Source: JAFDZW01 sp035632315
Lineage (GTDB): Bacteria; Bacteroidota; Ignavibacteria; Palsa-1295
Direction of reading: 5' to 3'
Length of the DNA: 64,000 nt
NCBI GenBank assembly: GCA_035632315.1
Contig: DASQGZ010000048.1
Coordinates: 62,001-126,000 of the forward strand
Part shown: positions 54,410 through 63,252 of the stretch, one piece after another
Numbering within the stretch: the stretch's first letter is position 1
Layout: the number at the start of each line of letters is the position of its first letter
Made by a program: the position numbers and the translations under genes
Notes under the pieces: generated by a model
Database searches by the model: none
What the model saw: only the letters and a program-made list of their open reading frames with translations
What the model was told of the DNA's origin: nothing

Positions 54410-54865
54410 TTATAGAGAATCTTTCCTGTAGCACGTTATCTTTAATTCCAATGAATCTCTTGTTGTTTGATAAGTAAATGAGTTGCCTGAAATTTCAAAA
54501 ATAATACCGGTATTGTTACCTGATAAATCAACATTTTTGTCTATCTTACCATAGTAATTGCTGGAGTCAAACACTATTCTCCAATAATGCGAACTATAAT
54601 TGTAGTCATCAACATGGATCTGAAATATTCCACGTATAAAGAGTATTTCTTTTGTTGAATCGTTCGTGATCATGGCATTAACTATTGTATCAGCCTCAAT
54701 AATAATTGCGGAGCAAGAATCCGGCGATGTTGGGATTCCAACTTGAGACCATATACCAAGAAAAGTCCCTGGCTTAGGATAATTAATTACTGAAGGTCCA
54801 TTAATCGACGAGCATGACCATAAAGCTATCGACAATAAAATAATATATCTAATACAATGTTTCAT
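54410..54865 (-). CDS. Lipoprotein of unknown function
   Basis: 151 residues with lipobox ALWSCSS after a short signal (YIILLSIALWSC). The mature domain has a beta-sheet pattern (FLGIWSQVG, SCSAIIIEADTIVNAMI, ILFIRGIFQIHVD, YWRIVFDSSNYYGKI, GIIFEISGNSFTY). Not recognised as a known family. Same strand and general character as the lipoprotein at 53402. Confidence 0.65.
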   Translation of the reverse strand: MKHCIRYIILLSIALWSCSSINGPSVINYPKPGTFLGIWSQVGIPTSPDSCSAIIIEADTIVNAMITNDSTKEILFIRGIFQIHVDDYNYSSHYWRIVFDSSNYYGKIDKNVDLSGNNTGIIFEISGNSFTYQTTRDSLELKITCYRKDSL

Positions 54866-55037
54866 TCACTGAGCGGTTGTTGTTCAACGAACCGAATCCC
54901 CTTTGAATTGATTCTCATTGCCTTAGAATCTTAGGTGGGGCGCGACATATCTGTCGCCGGAAACCCTTACCCCCGATTACGGTTTTACTATTATACTCGT
55001 GGCTTGTGTCTTGGCAAACCCGGAGGTTATCACTGGA

Positions 55038-56906
55038 GTGAGGTATCGCCGTTCGATCTGTCTCTTTTTTCTCATCACCGCCATCCCGGCTCTGCATCGG
55101 GATATAGCGGCGCAATGGAAGCTTGTCTCGACGAATTTATATTCGTCGTTCGATATGCTCGATACGCGGGTCGGGCTCGCAGGCCAGTTCGGCGTCGGGC
55201 TGCCGACGCTCTGCCGCTACGATAACGGCGCGATCACCGGCATTTTCACAGCGAGCGGGCTTATCAGCAATATCGTCATTCTCGATACGAACGTTGCGTT
55301 CTTCTCCGTCTTCGGCGACGGCATCTACGAAGCGTCGCTTCATTGGTCGCAATTCACGAAAGTTCACGATGCCGATACCAGCACGGTTCTCACGGTACTC
55401 GGAAGGACGGTCGTCGTTAACATCCACCGCTCACTTGCCGTCAGTTCCGATGGCGGGAACACATTCGGATTTTCAAAAGGCATTCTTGCGCGCGATTCGG
55501 TGTGCGCTGTCGGCATTTATGATTCGAGCACGATGATCGCCGTTGCCGATTCCGATCTGTATCGTTCAGTCGATGGCGGCGCACACTGGAGCCTTGTGCT
55601 CGATACGATCCGGCGCACGCATTCAATATATATAGACCGAGCACACAAATATATTTATGTTGGTGGCGTAAACCTCATGCGTTCGTCCGACGGCGGCGCA
55701 AACTGGGTAGAACTCAGAAGCATTTTCTTCGGATCGCTTTCCGGACCTGTTGTTGGCGTGAACGATTGCACGGGCGTACTCTATCTCGGACCGGATAATG
55801 TGTATCGCGGCGAACTGCTTCGCTCTGTCAATCTCGGCAAATTTTTTCAGAGCGTCGGGCAGGCGAATTTTGCACAGACTCATTTAAATAAAGGCATCGC
55901 GCTCGATCGCGGCTCGACATTTTTCTGGCTCGATTCGGGCGGTGTGATGTCGATGACGACAGTCGGCGTGGATGGCACGATCACGGACAGCGTTGCAGAT
56001 CATGTCATCGTCGGTATTGATACGGTGCTGCATAATTCGCTCTGCGCGAACACACCGGCATCGACCTACACATTCAGAGTGCGATATGACCAGTGTACAG
56101 GGATCGTTCTCGATTCACTCCTGCAAGTATCTGCAAATCCGGCATTCAAAGTACAATTTTTACCGAAATTTCTCGGCGATACGGAAATCAAATTTAGTTT
56201 TTCGTTCCGCGCACGCGCCGAAGGACCCGATAGTGTGCGGTATCGTCTGAAATTCCATTCGCCTATTACGGGAAATTACGAACAGATTTTTTTCACCATT
56301 CCGGGCGTTGGCGATGCAAGCAGCGCGGTTGTTTCATTTTCTGTCCCCGAAGTCGATTTTGGGAAGATCGGCATCGACTCCGCACGGCGGAAGATATTTT
56401 CGATCTTGAACACCGGATGTGATACACTTATAATTACGTCAGTCACATCCTCGAATATTGTCTCGTTCCAGATCGCCGCAAAACAATATCCGATCGTTCT
56501 CTTGCCCGGGCAGAGCGTGTCGCTAACAGTAACTTTTTTGCCAAGCGCCGAAGGAGATTATCTTGAATCGGCAGTTATTGCAACGAACATCGGCACACGG
56601 TATCTGACACTACGCGGGACCGGAACAATTGGCGGCGGCGGAGATACATCGTTAGTTGTTATGCAACGCGAATTAGTCACGGTATCTATTTTTCCGAACC
56701 CTGCGCGAGATATATTATATCTGGAAGTGTCAGAAACAATACCGATCTCGCAGATCGAGATCATTGACGAACTTGGGCGTGTGATCCGGCCGGCTGTTAT
56801 TAATGAAAGCGGCGAACGGATCGCTCTTGATATTCATACTCTTCCTGCCGGATCGTATCTGCTCAGCGGGGGCGATAGTATTCGAAAGAGGTTCATCAAA
56901 TTTTGA
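55038..56906 (+). CDS. Large secreted protein with propeller-like repeats, ASH-type domains and T9SS tail
   Basis: About 622 residues if GTG 55038 is the start, preceded by GGAGG 11 nt upstream; the ORF's GTG at 54999 lies before the signal peptide. Signal RRSICLFFLITAIPAL, YCF48/BNR-like repeats (SDGGNTFGF, SVDGGAHWSLV, SSDGGANWVEL), one or two ASH/choice-of-anchor modules (VDFGKIGIDSARRKIFSILNTGC), and a T9SS type A end (IFPNPARDILYLEV, IEIIDELGRVI, LPAGSYLLSGG). Its stop overlaps the next gene's TTG start. Confidence 0.82.
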   Translation: MRYRRSICLFFLITAIPALHRDIAAQWKLVSTNLYSSFDMLDTRVGLAGQFGVGLPTLCRYDNGAITGIFTASGLISNIVILDTNVAFFSVFGDGIYEASLHWSQFTKVHDADTSTVLTVLGRTVVVNIHRSLAVSSDGGNTFGFSKGILARDSVCAVGIYDSSTMIAVADSDLYRSVDGGAHWSLVLDTIRRTHSIYIDRAHKYIYVGGVNLMRSSDGGANWVELRSIFFGSLSGPVVGVNDCTGVLYLGPDNVYRGELLRSVNLGKFFQSVGQANFAQTHLNKGIALDRGSTFFWLDSGGVMSMTTVGVDGTITDSVADHVIVGIDTVLHNSLCANTPASTYTFRVRYDQCTGIVLDSLLQVSANPAFKVQFLPKFLGDTEIKFSFSFRARAEGPDSVRYRLKFHSPITGNYEQIFFTIPGVGDASSAVVSFSVPEVDFGKIGIDSARRKIFSILNTGCDTLIITSVTSSNIVSFQIAAKQYPIVLLPGQSVSLTVTFLPSAEGDYLESAVIATNIGTRYLTLRGTGTIGGGGDTSLVVMQRELVTVSIFPNPARDILYLEVSETIPISQIEIIDELGRVIRPAVINESGERIALDIHTLPAGSYLLSGGDSIRKRFIKF

Positions 56907-59900
56907 AGTTTCGAATATTCATACTGGCTGTTTTTCTCTGTACGATTCTCACGGAGTCGCGGCTTGCTGCGCAGCCGCATTGGACACTTGTGTTCAATGC
57001 TCCCGCATGCGGAAGCTCGGCTTATTTTATCAATCCGAATGAAGGCTGCATCGGCATCGGAAATTATCCCGGAGGTTTCCCCGCGCAAATTTATTATACC
57101 CGTAACGGCGGAGCTACATGGACACGCTCGGTGATGCCGAATATGACAATGCTCGGGCAGGTCACCGATATTTTCTTCAGAGACCGGCTCAATGGGTGGG
57201 CATGCGTTCGCGAAGCGATCGAACACGGATGGAGCGGACTCTATCGGACGTTCGACGGCGGCGAGACGTGGCAGCAATGGTACCAATCTATTTTTCCGGT
57301 CTCTGTCCGCGAAACATCTCGCGGCGTCTATCTTTCCGACCGCACTGCTTCCGCCGGGGGCGTTGAATTCTCGAACGACGGAGGAAATACGTTTAAATAT
57401 ATTGTCATCAGCAGCGGCGCGCTCGGTCTTGATTTTCTCGACGATAATATCGGCATCTTCTCAACCGAAGGAAATACGACCGAGCCATATCTTGTGACCT
57501 CTGACGGAGGAACGACGTGGACGCCCTTCCCGCTGCGTTTAGAATCGTGGTCAACATTTGCCGACCCGGCAACAAAAAAATTATTCTTCTGCAGCGAGCG
57601 CGATGTTCCCTATCCCGGCACACAATCGACGATCGGAATGACGAAGGATCTTGGGATCACGTATAATCAAAACCTCGCGCTCGATACAACAGATGTATTT
57701 TCGGGCGGCATCAACGGAAATAAAGGATGCCGTTCGGCCATCTATGTTCAGCAGGAAGTAAAAGGCAGAAATTTTTCCGGCGGCCTTATCCGCTCGACCG
57801 ACGGCGGCACGACGTGGGTGAATGTCGGCGGACCATACAATTATAACGACAAGCGTTTTGCCGTTACGGGCAGAGGAGCCGTTGTGTATGCATTCGACCG
57901 TACGGGCGGCGTCTGGAAAACATCAGACGGCGGCGACGGCAAACTCAGCTCGTCGGTGCTTGGCTCGGTCGCGTTCTCGACGTTGCCATCGTCGAACAGC
58001 ATTTCATCGAAACTCTGCGACAGCGCGAGCGAAGTTATTCATCTTGCATACTCCGATTGCGATTCGGTCTCGCTAGAAAAAATAAATTTTATCAATGACG
58101 GTCTCGGTGAGCTTTCGACGAGTCATCAGACAGTATTTTTTGGACACAGCGGTTCATCCAGCGACTCGGCGATCATCACATTCAAACCAATGCAGATCGC
58201 AAGTAAAACCGAACGCATCAGGCTCACGATCCGTCAAGGAGACGGATATTTGCAGGATACGATCATCACGCTCGACCTGCAGGGGCTTGCGGCAAATGAT
58301 GTGCCGTCTATCGCTGAAGTGCGCGGCGACTCGCTCGGGTTCGGAACACGAAGCGTTTGCGGCGACGATTCGGTTCGCGTGATCACCATCACAAATGCCG
58401 GCTGCGCACCGATGAATGTTATTTCGCTTTCTGTTTCAGGTAGCGCATTTTCATTGCTCTCAAGTTTCTCACCGATCGCACTTGGTCCCGGGATATCAAG
58501 GCAATATCTTATTCGCTTCAATCCGAATTTGATCGGAACCCAGTTCGGCGCGCTGATTCTGCAAACAGGAAATGCCCGGGATTCTGTCGTGCTGAGTGGC
58601 ATCGGCAGACCCGGCAGCCGGGGATATAAACTCTCGCAGCCGAACATCACATCAACGATGTGCGATTCTGCCGAAGGGACGCTTGTCCTGCGAAATATTT
58701 CTTGTACACAAGTGACGATCAGTTCGATCGGCATCGCTCCGCCGTTCCGTTTCGATCCTGTCGCAACACCCGTCACGATGGCAACCGATTCAGCGATCGT
58801 GCTGAAGTATCACTTCGTGCCGAATACGCCCGGCATGTATAATGCGGCTGTCACGATCAATTCGCTCAACGTGAATGATGTGTTCGATACGTCCCTCACA
58901 CTCGTCGGTGTTGCAACCGAAGGGACAGCGAACATTTCATATTCGCCGCCGGCATTAAATTTCGATTCTGTTTCTGTTTGTTCGCTGAGGGAATTTGATA
59001 TATCGATCGCCAGTACCGGGTGCGATACGCTTGCGATTCCGCTGGATACTTTAACAACCGATACTACTGAGTTTCATATCGTCTCCGATGTCAGTTCACG
59101 AGCCGTTCTTCGCGGCGACACAGTTCATATCAAAGTGCGTTTTCATCCGCCCGGCGTTGGGTCGTTCTCGAGTGTGCTGCATATCCAAACAAATACCGGT
59201 CCGATCAATATTCCGATGCAGGGCATTGGCTCGAGCGATCCGGGTGTGCTCTCGCTTTCAGGTGTTACGCTCGGGAATATTCTTACGTGTAAGGATACAA
59301 CATTCTCGTTCACCATCGAGAACACGACTTGCGATTCGCTTGTGCTTGATTCAATCCGTGTCACCGGCATCGGAAGAAGCGATTACGTAACGACCTACAC
59401 TGCACCTACGCCGCTTGGCCTCGGAGCAAAAAATACATTCACAACTCATTTCATCCCGCAAGCAGGCGGCAACCGAAATGCGATACTTCACTGCTACCTG
59501 CACAAAACGGACGGGACACTCGTCGAAAAAAATACTCCATTGAACGGTGTTGGCGTCGCGCCGGTACCGATCCGCCTGTCATTGCCAAGTATTACCTACT
59601 CGACTCTTGCAGGCGCGCCGATTCAAATTCCGGTTACGGTGCTCGATACAAGTTATATCGATGTTGGGACGACGACGTTCAGCTTGTCACTGAACACCGA
59701 CCTGCTCACGCCGACAAATTTTGATCTCACCGGAAGCATATTTGGTGGCGCTTCGGTGATCGGTTTCAACGTGGTAAAGACCGGCGTGACGATCTCGCTG
59801 TCAGTTCCGCCAGGCGAACGATTTCATTCCGGTTTGCTCGGAACGCTCGATTGCATTCCATTCGTAAGCGATACGATCACCACAGATATTATCGAAAGCA

Positions 59901-60310
59901 CATTTACAGCATTTGATAAGGATACTTCCGCAAACTGCTTGCCGACCGCACTCATCACGCCGCCGCAAACGATCACTTCGTTCACGCTCGCGCCGGCGTG
60001 CGGCATTTCGACACTGACAAAATATCTGCGCTATGGCCCAAGCGGAATTTTTATTCAAAGTATTTCACCAAACCCTGCCCATTCGGAAATAATATTCTCT
60101 GCGTTACTTGATCCGATCCCTGACGGCGACCTTGCCATTGATATTCTCGACGATGCCGGCGCACTCGTGCAAAGCGAACATATCCCGCACTCAGAGCTTC
60201 GCTCGCCGTTCGTTCATACGATGAACATCCTCGGCGCCAGCGGCACAAGAACACTGCGATTACAAAGCGGCGCGTCGGAAACGCTCGGCCGGTTCGTGTT
60301 AGTGAAATAA
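56903..60310 (+). CDS. Very large secreted T9SS cargo with tandem Cys-paired ASH-like domains
   Basis: 1135 residues from a TTG start that overlaps the preceding stop. Signal MKFRIFILAVFLCTILTESRLAAQ; YCF48-like propeller (YYTRNGGATWTRS, TFDGGETWQQW, SNDGGNTFKY, STDGGTTWVNVGG) to about residue 360; then five ASH/choice-of-anchor-D-type beta-sandwiches, each with a pair of Cys 13-15 residues apart (e.g. CDSAEGTLVLRNISC, CKDTTFSFTIENTTC); then a cohesin-like segment and a short T9SS-type tail (SISPNPAHSEIIFS, IDILDDAGALV). Probably a cell-surface adhesin-like protein. Confidence 0.82.
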   Translation: MKFRIFILAVFLCTILTESRLAAQPHWTLVFNAPACGSSAYFINPNEGCIGIGNYPGGFPAQIYYTRNGGATWTRSVMPNMTMLGQVTDIFFRDRLNGWACVREAIEHGWSGLYRTFDGGETWQQWYQSIFPVSVRETSRGVYLSDRTASAGGVEFSNDGGNTFKYIVISSGALGLDFLDDNIGIFSTEGNTTEPYLVTSDGGTTWTPFPLRLESWSTFADPATKKLFFCSERDVPYPGTQSTIGMTKDLGITYNQNLALDTTDVFSGGINGNKGCRSAIYVQQEVKGRNFSGGLIRSTDGGTTWVNVGGPYNYNDKRFAVTGRGAVVYAFDRTGGVWKTSDGGDGKLSSSVLGSVAFSTLPSSNSISSKLCDSASEVIHLAYSDCDSVSLEKINFINDGLGELSTSHQTVFFGHSGSSSDSAIITFKPMQIASKTERIRLTIRQGDGYLQDTIITLDLQGLAANDVPSIAEVRGDSLGFGTRSVCGDDSVRVITITNAGCAPMNVISLSVSGSAFSLLSSFSPIALGPGISRQYLIRFNPNLIGTQFGALILQTGNARDSVVLSGIGRPGSRGYKLSQPNITSTMCDSAEGTLVLRNISCTQVTISSIGIAPPFRFDPVATPVTMATDSAIVLKYHFVPNTPGMYNAAVTINSLNVNDVFDTSLTLVGVATEGTANISYSPPALNFDSVSVCSLREFDISIASTGCDTLAIPLDTLTTDTTEFHIVSDVSSRAVLRGDTVHIKVRFHPPGVGSFSSVLHIQTNTGPINIPMQGIGSSDPGVLSLSGVTLGNILTCKDTTFSFTIENTTCDSLVLDSIRVTGIGRSDYVTTYTAPTPLGLGAKNTFTTHFIPQAGGNRNAILHCYLHKTDGTLVEKNTPLNGVGVAPVPIRLSLPSITYSTLAGAPIQIPVTVLDTSYIDVGTTTFSLSLNTDLLTPTNFDLTGSIFGGASVIGFNVVKTGVTISLSVPPGERFHSGLLGTLDCIPFVSDTITTDIIESTFTAFDKDTSANCLPTALITPPQTITSFTLAPACGISTLTKYLRYGPSGIFIQSISPNPAHSEIIFSALLDPIPDGDLAIDILDDAGALVQSEHIPHSELRSPFVHTMNILGASGTRTLRLQSGASETLGRFVLVK

Positions 60311-60337
60311 AAAATGGCTTCATCAAGAAGCCATTTT
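60311..60337. terminator. Bidirectional terminator between the T9SS cargo gene and rseP
   Basis: AAAATGGCTTC and GAAGCCATTTT (60311-60321, 60327-60337), a perfect 11-bp stem with loop ATCAA, A-rich upstream and followed by A/T. Serves both convergent genes. Confidence 0.8.
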
Positions 60338-60377
60338 AAAAAATCCCATTAATCCCAGAAATCGCGGTTCAGACAAC

Positions 60378-61760
60378 CTACAGCCCTCTTAGATCATTAA
60401 AGACCATGAACACCATTAGTAGTAACAGCACCGTCACGCCAACCTGCTGAAAGCGAAGCTTAAATTTTTGTGAAAGTTCGCGGCCAAGCACCGCTTCGAC
60501 AAGAATGATAATGAGATGTCCGCCATCGAGCGCAGGGACTGGCAAGATATTCAAAAATGCAAGCGATAACGAGAGGATCGCCATGAAACCCAAGTACGCC
60601 GCAGCGCCGCTCTTTGCAGCATGTCCCGCGATCTGCGCGATCCTGATCGGGCCGCCGACATTCTTCGTAAAATTCACTTTGCCCGTAAAGAGCATAAAAA
60701 TATTTTGGATATAGAGCCGCGTCTGAGTGAAGAGATCACTGATGCCGGTAGAAATCGCTTCGCCGAACGAGTAATCCAGCTTCGTCGTCTTACCCATAAA
60801 CGGTGCCTGTGAAATTTGCACACCGATCTGCCCGGCGTTATTCGGCGTAATGCTGGTTGACATTTCTTTGCCGTCGCGGATCCACGTCAGATTGATCGGC
60901 TGATTGGCATGCGGCTTAATAAGATCGATCATTGCAACTTCGTTGAGCACCGGAACGTCGTTGATCTTTATAACGCGATCTCCTGTTTTGATGCCCGCAT
61001 GATCGGCAGGATAAGAAGATGTCACATCGTTTACAAATGCCCCGCCCGCACCTTCAGGATATAAACCGAAATTTTTATCAACCTCCGCCGGCTCTGTTGT
61101 CAGATCGCTCGTATGATATTGCACCGTGAACTGCGTTCCGGCGCGTTCGAGCGTCATTGCGAAGTCGCGGCCGAGGTGCCCGATCGTTGCTTCAATATCA
61201 ACATCCTGCCAGTTCGTCATTGGCTTACCATCGATCGAAACGATCTTATCACCGGGGACGATACCGAGTTTTGCAGAAACAGATTGCTGTGCGACATAGC
61301 CGACCGTTGTGGTATTCCAAATGATCTTCCCTTCGGAATATTTGAGTCCGATAAAGATAGCGCCCGCAAGAAGAAAATTTAATGTCACACCGGCACAAAT
61401 AACGATGGACTTTTTCCACCAGCTTTTTGAACGGAATTCCCACTGCTGAGCAGGACCGGTCAGTTCTTCACGTTGGGTTTCATCGATCATTCCTGCAATT
61501 TTCGCATAGCCGCCGATCGGCAGCAGTGACAACCGGTAATCGGTATGTTTACCAAGTTCTGCTTCTAATTCCTCAGAAAGCGGACCGAATGTAAACCCAT
61601 TGAGCTTATTCCACCCGAATAATCGGCGTCCCATCCCGATCGAATAGACCGGCACATACATCCCAAAGATGCGCGCAGCAATGAAATGGCCGAATTCATG
61701 AATGGAAACGAGGACGAAGATCGTCAGGATAAAGTAAAAGATCGTTTGTAAGAAATCCAT
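60378..61760 (-). CDS. rseP: RIP metalloprotease RseP (site-2 protease)
   Basis: 460 residues. Active-site helix VSIHEFGHFIAARIFG (HExxH) near residue 20; the third ligand in PVPALDGGHLI. Two PDZ-type regions sit between (e.g. VSAKLGIVPGDKIVSIDGKPM and DHAGIKTGDRVIKINDVPV). Four or more membrane helices. It cleaves anti-sigma factors and signal-peptide remnants in the membrane. Convergent with the T9SS cargo gene. Confidence 0.95.
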   Translation of the reverse strand: MDFLQTIFYFILTIFVLVSIHEFGHFIAARIFGMYVPVYSIGMGRRLFGWNKLNGFTFGPLSEELEAELGKHTDYRLSLLPIGGYAKIAGMIDETQREELTGPAQQWEFRSKSWWKKSIVICAGVTLNFLLAGAIFIGLKYSEGKIIWNTTTVGYVAQQSVSAKLGIVPGDKIVSIDGKPMTNWQDVDIEATIGHLGRDFAMTLERAGTQFTVQYHTSDLTTEPAEVDKNFGLYPEGAGGAFVNDVTSSYPADHAGIKTGDRVIKINDVPVLNEVAMIDLIKPHANQPINLTWIRDGKEMSTSITPNNAGQIGVQISQAPFMGKTTKLDYSFGEAISTGISDLFTQTRLYIQNIFMLFTGKVNFTKNVGGPIRIAQIAGHAAKSGAAAYLGFMAILSLSLAFLNILPVPALDGGHLIIILVEAVLGRELSQKFKLRFQQVGVTVLLLLMVFMVFNDLRGL

Positions 61761-61819
61761 AGGAGCTTTAAAATGCTTATTTGGTCACTTGCGTTCGGGG
61801 AGAAAAATGTATCTTTTTT

Positions 61820-61847
61820 GTCATTGCGAGCGCAGCGAAGTAATGAC
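61820..61847. repeat. Dispersed palindromic repeat (TCATTGCGAG family), copy 2
   Basis: TGTCATTGCGAGCGCAGCGA...TAATGACA, a short version immediately after dxr. Confidence 0.8.
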
Positions 61848-61849
61848 AA

Positions 61850-63043
61850 TTAGAACATTTTCCCAACCCTTGTTCTCGTTTCTACGTCCGCATCATATAT
61901 CCGTTTCAGCCCCTGTGCAATATCTGATTCACTGGAGATAACGAATGCTTCGTCGGATCGCGCTGGGGCGTTATCTATGGCGGATTCGATGAGTTTCGGA
62001 ATGTCGGTGAAGCGTATCTTCTCATTCAAAAAGGCGTCAACGGCAACTTCATTTGCCGCATTGAGAATGCAGGGATAAGCACCGCCGCGAGCAGCCGCTT
62101 CGCGTGAAAGCCGAAGTGTAGGAAAACGGTCGGTATCGGGCGCTTCGAAATCGAGACGATTATTTTTCAGAAGATCGAGCAGATCGTATGATGCCGACGC
62201 GCGTTCGGGAAATCCGAGCGCATATTGGATCGGCAATCTCATATCCGGCGCGCCGAGCTGCGCTTTGACGCTGCCGTCGGTGAACTCCACCATCGAATGG
62301 ATAATAGATTGCGGATGTACGATAACATCGACTTTTTCGAGGGGAACACCGAAGAGCCACCGTGCTTCGATGACCTCTAAGCCTTTATTCATCAACGTTG
62401 CCGAGTCGATCGTGATCTTTCGGCCCATTACCCAATTCGGATGCTTGAGCGCGCGCTCAACTGTAATACTGTCAAATTCTTCTTTCGGTGCCGTGCGGAA
62501 CGGCCCGCCGCTTGCCGTGAGAATGATCCGCTTCACTGCATCAACCGTTTCGCCAACAAGACATTGCAGCACTGCTGAATGCTCAGAATCTATCGGGATG
62601 ATCTCTGCGCCGGTTTGCGCTGCAAGGCCAGTCATAAGTTCACCGGCAACAACAAGCGTCTCTTTATTTGCAAGGGCGATGCGTTTTCCTGCATGGATCG
62701 CCGCGATCGTCGGCTTTAATCCTGCAAAACCGACAAGAGCTCCGACGACCGTATCGATGTTGTTGCTTTCGGCGATCAGTTCGAGGGCTTCGTCACCGAA
62801 TTGGATATCAACATCCTTCGGAGCTTTCTCGCACAGTTCACGAAATGCGCCATTGTCGGTCATCACCACTGTCTTTGGGCGGAATTCGGCGATCTGTTCG
62901 AGAACAATATCAACCGAACGATGTGCTGAAATCGCTTCGACCGAGAAACGTCCCGGATTATGGCGAACGACATCGAGCGTATTACGTCCGATGCTGCCCG
63001 TCGAACCGAGAATGGCGATACGATGTGGATTTTTCACGTTCAC
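61850..63043 (-). CDS. dxr: 1-deoxy-D-xylulose 5-phosphate reductoisomerase
   Basis: 397 residues. NADPH-binding GSTGSIGRNTLDVV at the N-terminus, ANKETLVVAGELM, IPIDSEHSAVLQCL, TASGGPFR, and HPNWVMGRKITIDSATLMNKGLE with the active-site residues (Asp, Glu, His of the metal/substrate pocket). Second enzyme of the MEP isoprenoid pathway. Starts close to rseP's upstream region, 90 bp apart, on the same strand. Confidence 0.97.
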   Translation of the reverse strand: MNVKNPHRIAILGSTGSIGRNTLDVVRHNPGRFSVEAISAHRSVDIVLEQIAEFRPKTVVMTDNGAFRELCEKAPKDVDIQFGDEALELIAESNNIDTVVGALVGFAGLKPTIAAIHAGKRIALANKETLVVAGELMTGLAAQTGAEIIPIDSEHSAVLQCLVGETVDAVKRIILTASGGPFRTAPKEEFDSITVERALKHPNWVMGRKITIDSATLMNKGLEVIEARWLFGVPLEKVDVIVHPQSIIHSMVEFTDGSVKAQLGAPDMRLPIQYALGFPERASASYDLLDLLKNNRLDFEAPDTDRFPTLRLSREAAARGGAYPCILNAANEVAVDAFLNEKIRFTDIPKLIESAIDNAPARSDEAFVISSESDIAQGLKRIYDADVETRTRVGKMF

Positions 63044-63141
63044 CGGAGCAAATGCAACAATTTGAAAATTCTCGCGTTAGTTGAACGTTGACAAACAACA
63101 ACAAGACTGAAACAGAGCCGGGGAATATTATCATTCAATAG

Positions 63142-63252
63142 ATGTCATTGCGAGCATGGCGTACGCCATGCGAAGCAATCTAATATTTCGAAACAGTCTC
63201 CTCGCTTCAAGATATTAGATTGCTTCGTCGCTTCGCTCCTCGCAATGACATC
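63142..63252. repeat. Dispersed palindromic repeat (TCATTGCGAG family), copy 3
   Basis: GATGTCATTGCGAG at 63142 and CTCGCAATGACATC ending at 63252 are exact 14-bp inverted ends of a ~110-bp element. It contains the ATG of the next gene. Confidence 0.85.
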
